DNA of 64,000 nucleotides from Gorsachius magnificus (lineage: Eukaryota > Chordata > Aves > Pelecaniformes > Ardeidae): contig CM067081.1 of the NCBI GenBank assembly GCA_034008185.1, forward strand, positions 82,480,765 through 82,544,764, given 5' to 3'. Shown in pieces: positions 38,801 through 50,820 of the stretch. The notes below the pieces were generated by a model, which did not search any database, was not told the DNA's origin, and saw only the letters and a list, made by a program, of their open reading frames with translations. A program made the position numbers and the translations under genes. The stretch's first letter is position 1, and each line of letters opens with the position of its first letter.

Positions 38801-39202
38801 AATAATTGTTTTGGTATAAATCTTGCGGTGTCATTCTCTGGAGACGGAAAAAACCAAACAAACCCTCCTTTTCTTGTAATGAATTTCCAAGCGTAGAGAA
38901 TGATTGACAAGCCTTGTTTAACGGATCAGTACTCTGATGTGGAGCTGTACAAGGCAGGTGAATATTTCTGTAATGTGGGCTGCATAAGCATGTATGGTGT
39001 GGTACTGTCCGTAATTTGGGAGGGAGGATTAGTAGGATAGATAAGGTGCACATAAAAATTGCCAGATTAGGTTGGATCAGAAGTCTGTCTTGCCTGGTAT
39101 TCTCTCTTAATTGCTTTTAGCACCTGCTTGGGGAAGGAGCAGAATGAGCCCTAGTATGGAGAGGTGATTCTTGAACATAGGTATAGGGAGCGGAGGAACC
39201 CT

Positions 39203-39391
39203 AGAATCATAAAATGTTTTGGGTTGGAAGGGATCCCTAGAGGTCATCTAGTCCAACCCCCCTGCAGTGAGCAGGGACACCTTTAACTGGATCAGGTTGC
39301 TCAGAGCCCCGTCCAACCTGGCCTTGAATGTTTCCAGGGATGGGGCCTCCACTACCTCCCTGGGCAACCCGTTCCAGTGTCTCACTACCCC
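39203..39391 (-). mobile_element. CR1 LINE fragment, 3' end (about 190 bp)
   Basis: The + strand reads AGAATCATAAAATGTTTTGG, then the typical CR1 string of shared blocks: GGTTGGAAGGGATCC, CATCTAGTCCAACCCCCCTG, GCAGGGACACCTTTAACTGG, and GGCAACCCGTTCCAGTGTCT. Because the ATTCTATGA-like terminus is at the left, the element lies on the minus strand. It is 5'-truncated, as most CR1 copies are, and lies in intron 1 of the FRMPD4-like gene in antisense orientation. Confidence 0.93.
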
Positions 39392-41983
39392 GTTCCTGTT
39401 TCACTACACAGGAACGATGGTGCTGCTGTGCTGAATATGAAACAGAACTCTTTCAGATCTAGGTAAATCTGAGTAATGGGCGCAGTGTCAAGATTCTAGT
39501 CGGTACTGGGCAGTTGAACTGTGAAACAATAGGTCAGAATAGTGAACGGAGGTTAGCAAGGGTTGAAGCCTGTATCTGTAGAATATATTTTTAGTTGGAA
39601 AATCTGTTTATTGGGAATGACTGGTTTTTGTGATGTCCGTAGAGGTCAGTTCTATTTCAGAGCTTTCACAGCAGGATGTAAAACTTCAATATGGGAAGAT
39701 GGCTGGCTGGATACCACATGAATATGACTGAGTGGGGTAGTGACCCTCCAGAGTTGGGGGGGGGACAGCTCCCGTGCCCCCACTACTGTTTATAGCTCTG
39801 CCAAATAACACTAGATAGAAAATAACATGGTTGTCCAGATGAGTGGCCATCAGCCTGTAATCTGCGGCAGTACTGGTAAGGGTGGGTTGGACCTCTCTGT
39901 CACAGAGTTACCTTTGCAGGAGAAGTTCTGAGCTCATGCGAGCCATTCGTCACCAGAAAGGAAGCCTCCCAGAAGTAGGGCTGCAGTATGTGGTGAGAAA
40001 GTAGACATCTGCACCACCTCACTGTGGCTGTTAAAAGCATCATTAATGGAGAGTTAACCCTGTATAGCAAACAGGAGGATACCAGCAAGACTTGGATCCG
40101 TCCTTACCAGCGATGCTGATTTGTGGTATGTGGTAGGTAAATTGATCATACCTGGATCTTTACTTCTCTGCTCAAGTTTTGCCTTGCCATCCATTCTCGT
40201 TGAGTTTAGATTTATTCCATTAGAAGCTGAATGTGAATAGCCATATTCCTGCTGTACCCTTGAAATCGGCTTTAAAACAACACCACCACAATCCTGTAAC
40301 CCTGCAAGCTCTTCTTTTCAGAGAGCACTCAAATATGACTTTTTTTTCCTGTGATCATGCTAAACCTGAGGCTGGGGTTTCTCAGTGAGGAGGAACCTCT
40401 TACAAAGTTCTTTTTCACTGGGGTGGATAAATCTCACATTCTCATCTTTTGTGCTTATCTTTCCGTAGCTGGGCATCTCTAATCAGGTAGATTGACTTGC
40501 TACCTGCACCAATGTTTGGGCTTTTGGGTCCTTACAGTGTGTGAAAGTGAAGCAAGTCTAAACAGGCTCCAAATCTCAGTCTTAAATTCGTTGTCTTGTT
40601 TTTCAGCCTTTGCAGCCCTGTGCTTTGGTACTGTTCTCTCCAGATACTGTCTTTTAGATGTCTTGCCAAGCTGGTGTGAAAGGTCCTCTCCTAGGGCTGT
40701 CTTAAAATCTAACAAACCAGAAGCCATGTTTGTATATTCTGAATGCTAGGCTCTGGTTTTTACAGGGAGCAAGGTTGCTTGGCTTCAAGGTTTACTTTTA
40801 TGTGGCCAAGCAGATGTATGTTTTCTGGATTCAAGATTCTGAGATTAGTCAGTCTGATGATTTATTTATTTATTTGTTAAGGAATTTGTGAAGATTTTGG
40901 GATGCTTATCTATTCTTTCTTGAGTTTATCAGAATAGCATCTTTCTTTACCTGTGATTTTCCTCGTGTTTTTATTTTGCTGTGATGTTTAAAAAGACACC
41001 TTAATGGAGAGAGAATTCAAAGTGTACCTAAGTTACTGATGCTATTTTACATACAATTTTGGGAACAATTTTTATGAGTACTCTTTGAAATGACAATATT
41101 GTATCTTGAAAGTTATTGTCAGTATTTACAAAAGACTGTGTCAGTAAGAAAGCCTATGATTATCCTGTTTATGCTCAAAGGAGGTAATTTAATTCTAAAA
41201 AGGATTTTATTATATTGGATGATAATTCAAATAACCATGAATTCATTTCACCTTTTTTTTCTTGAAGGGACTGCATTTTGCAATATTTATTTATTCACAT
41301 TAATACAAGAGCTTTACCTTATATTTTATTATTTGTCTGGTTTGTTAGCTGACACACATAATAAAGACATGTGCTTTAATGTCTGTGATGTTAGTAATGT
41401 TGTATGTCATAGTGGCTTCAGCAGTTTAGAGGTTTATTAAAACCAGTCCTTACATTATGAACTGCTGTAAACTTGTCAAGTGGCCAGTGAATGATGATGC
41501 AATTCTGCTAAATATGTATGTTCTTTAAATACTGTTTGCCTAGTGATACAGTGCTTAAAAGATGTAACCAGTAGTAACCTTGTCTCTGGAAATTTTTGAG
41601 AAAGCAAAAAAAATGGAAAACAAACTCCAAAAGTAATGCTTTTATTTCTCAAGAAGATGAAATGAGAACTTTGAGAATGGATGCTCTGATTTAAGAATAA
41701 TCAAAGCCTGTGCATATTACATCTTTTCATTTCTAGGAAGATTGGTCTTCCATTTCCTTTTGTTGTTTTTGGAGAACTTCAGTCTGCAATGTCAAATCCT
41801 TAGTGATGTGGTTGAATCGAGAGTCTTGGGATAGTTTCTTTTATAATCGCAACTTGCGCCAATGTTCTTGTGTGTGCACGTTTAAGTCAGGTTTGAGAAG
41901 ATAGAAAAGGTTGTGTGGTTTTCTTTCCTCTGTATTCACTGGTACCAGGGAGAGCCTGAGATGTTTTATAGCCTTTTATTTAG

Positions 41984-42063
41984 GGTGTTTTTTTTATTTG
42001 TTTGTGGTTTTTTGGTTGGTTGGGTGTGGTTGTGTTGTTTTTTGTTTTTTTTTTTTTTTTTTT
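41984..42063. repeat. G/T-only tract ending in T19
   Basis: About 80 bases consist of G and T with a single A, ending in T19 (42045-42063). An A14 run follows at 42122-42135, so the two homopolymers could pair across about 58 bases. It is intronic relative to the FRMPD4-like gene. Confidence 0.88.
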
Positions 42064-44930
42064 GAAGCCTGCTTGTCTTTTTGGTCTGACAGATTCATGT
42101 GGGAAATTTCAGTTAAATTTGAAAAAAAAAAAAAATCCTTAACTATAACAGTAATAGAAAATGAGGGTATGTTTCCATATTTTACAACATTCTAGGTCAT
42201 AATGGAAGTACACCAAGCTGTTCATAGAAAATACAAACTGTGACCTGAAATAGTGAGTGGATGCTACATGCTCTCGGCTCTGCTGATAATGTGGCAGAGA
42301 AGGGGTATTTTACTGCTCTTGACAGCATTTTCAAGTGGTTATGTCAGTGTATCACAACTTAGTATCTGACTGATGTGATGAAGAATTGAGTAAAGTCATG
42401 TAGGAGCTACCATCTCCTATAAAATGAACCATCATCTGGGAAGGATCTGTAACTGTTGAAGATGAACAGTGCAAAAAATCAAACGTGAAGAAGGGAAAAG
42501 TAATTTTGGTTTCCAGTCCTACATACTGCGTCATGCACAGGTAGCTCTATTAAACCAGGCGAGACCATCTGGGTACATTAATTACTCGTTTTCATGACTG
42601 TTTTCACATAACCTATTTGGATCTACCACAGGATGGAAACTTTTGGTGCTGATAAGGTGTCAGTGTTTAAATAATGTAAGGACATGCCTTGAATGGGAAG
42701 GGACTTCTGATAATACCAAATTGTACTTAAAGCTGCTTTTTATAATCATGAGTCGTTGTAAAAAAAGTTTTCTGAAGTACCTTGAAGAAATTTGTGACCT
42801 CATAAGGTTGTATGTTTATTGAAGGTATGTTTGAAGACTTCTGAAAGGATCTGTGAGACTCTGTTTCTGATAATTATTCCATAGACTGGAAATGTAACAG
42901 TAACAGTGCCATTAGTATAAATTTCAGTAATTAATTGCATGTTCAAATCCTAGTGAAATCAACACAGCTTAAAATCTAAATGTGTGAAAGTACACTGGAG
43001 CTAGAAATGTGAAGTATTCCAGGACTCAAAAGTCTCTCTGACCTAAATCAGGACCTGGTGGTGTAGTTGTCTCTACCAGTATCGCTTTAGTGCGGAGTCT
43101 ATAGAAACTCCCTTTAATAGGTTGATTATTGGCTATAAAACCAGGAACTTGTTTTTGTTAGTTTTAATAACTAACAAAGAAGAATTTGGGGGGAAAGTTT
43201 TGAATGAGTAAGAACACTCTGAAGAAGTAGAATGAGCGTGGTGGAGGGTAATGCAAAGCTGCAGCCTATTAAATATTTTTCACTGGTGACTTAAAATAGG
43301 AGAGGGAAGTGATAAAAAGCTGATTAGTATTTTTTAAGAAAAGTCCCTTGTGAGATTTATTGTTTGGACAAAAATAACTTTCTTTGATGGCATGGAAAAT
43401 GATTGCTGATTAGCTTGGGTATTTTCACAACAACTGTTTTAAGAGTTAATAACTTTAAATGAAACACTTTTCTTTTTCAAAGAATTCTGTTATTATAAAA
43501 GCATTGTCAGTGGGTACTGAATGCAAGCTTTTTAATTTTAATTATTATAAAGTTAGTGAGGAGAATTGCCAGCTATCAGATTTAGCTATGGGAGTTTGGA
43601 GAGATAAGGTTCTGGAGAATAGGTGGATATCTTGCAAGATTTTGAGAACCATGGGTAAAAAGGAGACTGACACAGAGGATAAAAAGAAGGTGGTGAAGAC
43701 AAAGAAGGAATATTTGTATTCTAAAGTCAAGCATTGAGAATGAATCCTGTTATGATCTTGTTCTTGGTAGAGTTTATTTTTGGGTTCTGCTTGAAATTTT
43801 TTGAACTTTAAGGGAAAGAGACTTGGAATATTGGAGTGTATTATGACTTTTTTTAAAAAAAGATATCTGTAAATACAAAAAGTATGTATGTGTGGATTGA
43901 GGAAAACTACTTAGTGGTTTACATTAACAATCAAAAAGACCAAGAAAGTGTCTGTTCTGTTCTTCAGAATTTATTTCTGTATGTGTACTTTTTTGTCTGT
44001 TTTTGGAGGGTGGGGGAGAGAAGATATAATTGTCGAAAATAACCTTTTTAGGAAGAAAATATAAAATCATGATTTCTATAATTTGGTAGTACTAATTGTA
44101 CCCCTGCTTAGGATGAAGATTTTCCAGAGGCGTTTTGCATGATTTAGTTTTTGCTGTTCAGATGAACTCTCAGCCTTTCACGTGCAAGTGCTTGAACGTT
44201 TCTGTAAAATACTTTTCCAGCATTATGCAGCCCATAAGGTTTTGCTTACCTTGCTTATAAATTTCACAGTTTCACTGTTTGTTTTTAATCTTGAATTTGT
44301 GGTTATTATTCTGGATTTGGCGGTACTCGTTATATTTAGAGAGCAAAAAGCTCGTTATTCTATGGTAGCGAGCGCTGCCAGAAGCGCTAACAGTTGCGCC
44401 AGCCATGTAGAACAACCTAAGCGTGTGTTAGGAGGCCGAGCTGCCCGTGTTTCACTTGTGCTCTGTATTGGACTGAAACAGAGCAGTAGAGAACTGGAGA
44501 AGAAATCTGGAAATACTCTGTATCTGAGCAGACTTGTAGGCCGAGGTTTGCTTTATGTTTACCTGAGTGCCTGAACAAGATGAGACCACCCCAAGCCTGA
44601 TTTTTGTGAAGCATCCGTAACAGGAGCCGTAAGAGAGTGGAGACTGCAGTTGCACAGAAGAGCCCCCCGCCATGGTGCTAAAGGTCAAATTTTTCTTTGC
44701 TTGTGATTTTAGGCCTTTATCCCACAAAAAAAGAAAAGTTGCTATAGCACTCCCTTTAAGGCCTTGCCTACTCTGGAAAGAAGTGGGCTGTTTGTTTAGC
44801 ACTGCAACGTGTAACAGGTTGTACAACTTTAGCCCAGGAAAGACAAGTGTCACTTGTTTTGACTGTGCAGCATGACTAATCAAGTCAAAATGTAGTTTAC
44901 GTGTTCAGGTAGAATTGATCAAAATTCACG

Positions 44931-44936
<6 letters not shown>

Positions 44937-44962
<26 letters not shown>
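44937..44962. repeat. Poly-T tract (T26)
   Basis: An uninterrupted T run in intron 1, paired with a second T run 65 bases downstream. No retrogene or SINE body is recognisable on either side. Confidence 0.95.
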
Positions 44963-45027
44963 ACCAACATTAGGTTGTGGTTCATATGAAAAATTGTAAT
45001 CTAAAGGCATCTGCTTTTCTTGGTGTG

Positions 45028-45054
<27 letters not shown>
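45028..45054. repeat. Poly-T tract (T27)
   Basis: The second of two closely spaced T runs; the 65 bases between them are unique sequence as far as I can see. Confidence 0.95.
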
Positions 45055-45058
<4 letters not shown>

Positions 45059-47138
45059 GTTGGAAACCTTAGATGATGTTAACCAAAATGCTAATTTTTA
45101 TCTTTCAAGAAAAGTAATTTTTTTTTCCAGGGAGAGAGGCAGACAGTTTTCTTATGAAGTTGGCTGTTTTATCTGCCTAGGTTTCTGCTTTTGCATTAGG
45201 TATTGTACGTTACCTGTTGTGCTTACAAGGGGTGCACTCTCCTCTGCCAGGGCATCCGGTGAAGAGGGACTGAGAAGAACTGTGCATGGGAATGACCTGT
45301 ACTTGACTGTTCTGCCTTGAGGGCAGGGTGAATAGGGGCTACAGCCTGTAATATGGGAGGAGTGGCAGAGGTAGGAAGAGAGAAGAAAGTGGAGAAAGAA
45401 AGTTAATGAATGTTGTATTGAACGAGAGCTTATTTGCTGTGAGTGAATTGAAGTAATTGTTCAAGACTAGCAGATCTGTATGTGAAAAGTTAGATGTGCT
45501 GTAGTCTGCATGACTGCTATTTGAAAAAAGAAAGAATTGACTCCAGCATTGCAACAGAAAGAATTTTTTTTTTTTTTTATTTAAAAGGTTTTGAGTTTCT
45601 TCTTGCATCTTGCTTTCTCCAAGGGGTTTCTTGTGACTGAGCTTGAACTAGCTCAACACATGAAATAACAAGGTGGTCCCTGTCTCCCCGTGTATCTTCT
45701 GCTTAGGAGACACTGTAATCAGGATGGTAGGTTTTCTCAGGGTGAAGCTCATCCCCTGTACTTGATGATTCGTGAGCCCTGTGACTTTTTTTGGCCCCTC
45801 AAATGCAGATAACTTGACTGCAAAATCTATAGTAATCGTGGCTTTAAAAAAATTCCTCCAAACCAGAAAGCATTTGGTTTTTTTCATTGGTACGGGGAAG
45901 AATTAGGAGTAGTCCCTGGCACTCTGAAGCATTTTGAGGGGGCACTTCTGTAATATGGTCAACCTGATGTAACTGTTTTGGCAGGAGGCCTCACAAGACT
46001 GTGAGGTCTGATCTCTGCTTTCTTCTGCCTTTTTCCCCCCATCTTACTCCCTGCAGCCCTTTAGGTACATCTTACGCCGTGGTGAGCTACTTCAGGGACT
46101 AAACCCACTATAAAACTGGTTGTGGTATGCTTCTCTTCTGCTGGTATAGATACCTAAACTGGCCTGGCAGAGATGATTGGAGCATTTGGTCTTGGGCAGC
46201 AAGGCGGAAGGGGAGGAAGGGAAGTTGGGCTTTTGGCATCGGATCAGCTCTGTTGCGTTGCAGCACAGTTGTTGGTGGGAGCTGCTGTGGGGCCAGAGAC
46301 CTCCATTCAGTTGCCTCTGGGAACTGAGGAGTGGGGAGGCTCTCCACACCTGAGCGAATTTGGGGAGAGGGGGGTATCCTGCAAAAGACGGGTTGGAGCG
46401 GGGAGAAGCTGCTTCAGCCTCTCTGAAATTCCTCAGGTCTTTCCTGGCTCCATTGGCTTTCCTGTTTCCCACCTTCTCCTGCCTTCACAGCCTGTTCTGC
46501 TGCCTTCGAGTCACTCGGCTTTGCCTGGGCATCTGTGAAACCAAATGCAGGTTCCGAGCACTAAATGCAGCTTTCGTGTATCATGCACATCCTGATGTAT
46601 TGAGGTATGCCACCCCTGCTCCCGTGCCATACAGTCTAAAGACACTGTCTTCCTATTAGTGTGAATTGTTTTAAAAAGCAGATTTATCTTCATATCTTTA
46701 CCCTACTAGGCGGGAGAGGAGAGAGTGGTTGTCCAAGGGATTGATTTTCCTACATTGCTTGTAGAAGATGAACTGTCCAGGACAAATGAGAGGTTGCTTA
46801 ATTTTTTTTTAAATTTTATTTTTTAAATAACAAACATGTTCATTCATAGCAGTGAGTTTGTGGTTATATCCTTTTCAGGCACATGTTTTCCAGGTTCTGG
46901 AAGCTGTCTGAAGAGGTAAAAGGTTTCGTTTCAAATGCTCTATTTCTGAAATTGGAAAGAACATCTTGCAGAAGGTAGTGTAGTGTGCCTGTGCTGCTTC
47001 TGAAACCACAAAAAAATAATTGGAGAGTATCAATGGCTTGCTTTTCAAATGCTGTTAATTTATAACTGGAAATGGAAGTTTTATAGGTACATTAATTAGC
47101 CTGAATTTTTAATTCAACTTCGAACAACATGGATTTCT

Positions 47139-47141
<3 letters not shown>

Positions 47142-47170
<29 letters not shown>
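47142..47170. repeat. Poly-T tract (T29)
   Basis: The longest T run in the window, preceded by a pyrimidine-rich stretch (TTTCTCTC). Intronic. Confidence 0.95.
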
Positions 47171-47174
<4 letters not shown>

Positions 47175-50100
47175 CAAACAGGAGTAAGCTTCAAGGAGTT
47201 TCCATACAGAGGTTTTTTAGTTCCTGCTATATGTTCTGTCATTCCTTATAAATATATTGCACTCCAGCAGCCCCTTCCTTGTCCATTGGTTTCATGCTTG
47301 GTGATGTTTACCTATCAACTCTGTGACATCATTGACAATGTGGGCTAGAGAAGGTGGTGGTTACGGGGATCTTGAAGGATACATCTAAAGGATCAGTCTG
47401 AAAAAACCCACATCAAATTATTCTGTTGAAAACCTTTAATCAAGAACTACTCAATCTCTTTCGGCTTGTTTTTTTTTTTTAATTGTATAAAAATGTAGTA
47501 TATCAAGGGAAGTACTTTCGGGATCCACAACTAAAAATACTGTGGTTCTTGCTGTTTTTCTAGATGGCTAACATTGTGCATCTGGATGACTAATATTTGG
47601 AATATCTTAAAGAAGACCAGTTTATAAGTAATATTCTTGCAATAAGAACAGTAGAATATAAGCCTGTTTTGCTTTAGTTCATGTGCTGGGATAAAAAACT
47701 TCCAATATCTTTATTTTTCATGCTGAATATGTTGCATATTTGTTTACTGAAAACAATTTTTTTTCAAAGCAAAACGTTGATTTTTTTTCTTCTCTTTTAA
47801 TGCCTTTAGTAGGCATTAAGGTACTGTGACAGGCCTTGTTGAGAAAGGGATATTCCAAAAAAGCAGTGGAAATGGCAGTGTGGGAAGCTGGCAGATTCTA
47901 TGCCCCTGCAGGTTGTTTCTGTACTTGCCCTATTGGATTCCAGTTGTCCAGGGTGCCTGGGCATGCTCCCTCTTGCAGGGATTGTTTCATAGATATCATA
48001 GAAGCCTGCTATGTAAAGGGTAAGGGAGGAACCTCCGCTCTTCCAGCTGTCGGTGCAAGCTTCACCCTTCATCTCGACAAAAATACATTGTATTTATTTA
48101 ATGGCAGAATGTTGATTGCTTTTTGTTGTGTGTTCTAAAGCTCATCTCGACCTCATAGTGTTCTGTGGCCTTGAAACGAATAAGCAAGTGGATGCTTGTG
48201 GAAGCATTTCCCTTTTCGTTTGTGTTCATTAGCCATTAATGTCAGAGTTCATCCCATTTTCTCATGTTACATGCTGCTTCTGAAAAAGAGAAAACCCATT
48301 TTCTTGTTAAATGTTTAAAATGTGCCTTTCATAGGACAAGGTAAAGCAGTGTTAGTTTGATGTTTTTGTTGTTGGTTTTTTTTTTCCCCCAAATGGTTCA
48401 TAGTTCAGTGCTGCAACGAGCAGCTTTCTAATTAGAGGACGCTATACCCATCCTACTGGGCATTATCTCAAAATGGCTGAAATGGATTTTATCTGTATAA
48501 AATATTACTGGATCAACATGTGTTTGCCAAGCTGTAATAATAACAGTGACATTTACTCTATCCAGTGTTCAAAATACTTTTTTTTTCCTACATCTAAATG
48601 CAGTGTTAAGCAGAAAACAGTTTGTCTCTTGATTTTGGTGGTATGGTTTGCTGCTTAATTTCCTTTCCCCCTTCCTCCACCCCCCCCTCCAATTAGTTTT
48701 CCACTCAAGCAGCTTTCTTGTGCTAGATCCCCCTTTTCACAATGAGTTCTTCATGCTGACGCACAAGTTGTCATGATTGCTTGGCAGCATTGGCAGGGGC
48801 GTGCGTGCGTGTGTGTGGGGGTACTCTGACCACAAAAAGACACCTTCTTGCACCAGATTTTTGGTATTAATTAGCTCAATACTCTGGCTTTTAAAGGTGT
48901 TGGAGGGGAATAGGTGGTTTGTGCTTTCCTTATACTTACGTTCGGGGGAAAGCAATTTTGGGTGTGAGGCAGCAAATTTGCTGTTGGTTCTGCCTTTAGT
49001 ATTTAGTGACAGGAAGGCTTGAAGTCTGCGTAGTGTTACGTGAAACGATAAGGAAACTTCACGCTTGTTTTTGTGTGATCCTTGCAAAAGTTCAGTAAGT
49101 AGGGACAGCATGGCTGCTTTGTTTTTCAGATACGTGCAGTCATTTTATTCCTTCTTCACCTGCTCGTTTTTTACTTTGTGAACTGAATGATACAGCCCTT
49201 ATAACTAAAATGCGGTGAGTTGTGGTTGTGTGGTTTTTGGTTTTTTTTTTCCTTCTAGCCAAACTGTATGCACACTGCATGAGCCAAATAACCCTGTGCA
49301 CAGCGTCTCTTTATTCAGTAAGTAAAGAAGAGTGTAACTTGAATCACAGCCACAACTTTCTTTGCAGGCTTAACTGTTGCTCTGATTTCATCTGGTAGGA
49401 CCTGCCCATCCTAGATGCTGGTTCTCTTTGTCTAGTTCAACCACAACTGGCCCCACGTACCCCAAGCGGAACTAATGAAGCGCTGTCAGCGCAGCGCCAC
49501 GGTAGCTACTGCTGTCAGGTTGGTTGAGGGAAGGAAACCTGCTCTGTGTTTTTAGGTCTGCTTCCCTGTGCTTCTGGGTGTGACAGTTTCCAGGCTTGGC
49601 AGACCCTTCAGCTGGGCTGTAAAATTTGCGTTACGTTTCCAGATGACACGATCTACTCTCCAAACTGGCAAGCTTAGTCCAGCAACTGTTTTGAATAATT
49701 TGCTGAATAACCGGCGTTAATAATGACAATGGAGTTGCATGTTTGGTGTTACAGGGGTGTGTAAATGCACCAAGGCACACACATGCCCACTCAACTTGCT
49801 ATACAGCTCCTATAAAATATTTATTGAGAGTCTTTGCTATATAAATGCAACAGTTATTTTGAGAGGCAAAGACCGTGTCTTTCCATTCTCAAGTCAGACT
49901 TCCATAACTCATGCCTGTTGTGTTGAAAGTTACGGTTGTTCCACAGTAGAAGAAAGAAATACTACTTCATCTGCAGTAAGGTATTTTTAGTTCATGGTGA
50001 CTTGTTTAGTATTTTTTCACATTTATCAACACATACAGAAAACACAAATATTCAGGCAGTGATCATTATCATCGGATAATGATGGTGGTCAACTGAATAG

Positions 50101-50771
50101 AAAGCTTACCTCGTTATCACCAGGCCCTGACTCTGCCTGGGCTCAATGTAAAGACTGGATCACAGAATTCATCTGTCACCTGGTAAAACATGGGAGAGAA
50201 TTGTTACTCCAGAAGAAGCCCCTAATTTCGATTACGTAGTTGTTGTGTATTTCTTTTGATGTCCTGATTATGGGGAGGAAGAGAACTATTAAAGACAATT
50301 TTTTCTATTTTATTTTCCTCTTAGAAAGAGCTGTGTGTTTATCATCTGGTTGTCTATAAGCTAATGAATGCTGACTTCCAAATGAGGATGCCAAATCATC
50401 AGCTGGTTTTGAAATTTAAGGTTGCCTTTGGCGTTACATTATACCCGTTAGCTATTCGGCCTTATTTAAGAATTTTCTAAAGGACACCCTATTTCCACGT
50501 GGAGTTGTCTTAAAACATACTTTTCTAGTGCGTAAATAAAAATACCTACACACACTAAAATTAAAAATACACTTTTTTACTGTTTGGTTTTAAAACTGTC
50601 TGCTTTCCTCTGCCCCATGTCCCTGTAGTGATTCTGATTGATTGCAGTGGCACTTGGTGGTGACAGAAGAGTGGATCACCTGCAGTCTGCTCAGCTTGCT
50701 TCTGGATTTAGCCAAGAGTCTGCTCCCTTAGATGGGAACTGCGTAAGCGTTGCCGATAGCCTTGCCCCGCA

Positions 50772-50820
50772 CCCCCCCTTTCTTTCTTTCTCTTTATTTT
50801 TTTTTTTTTTCTTTTTTCTT
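50772..50820. repeat. Pyrimidine tract
   Basis: About 49 bases of C and T with a single A: C7, then CTTT units, then T runs. It resembles a long polypyrimidine tract, but no exon-like AG follows closely. Confidence 0.85.
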
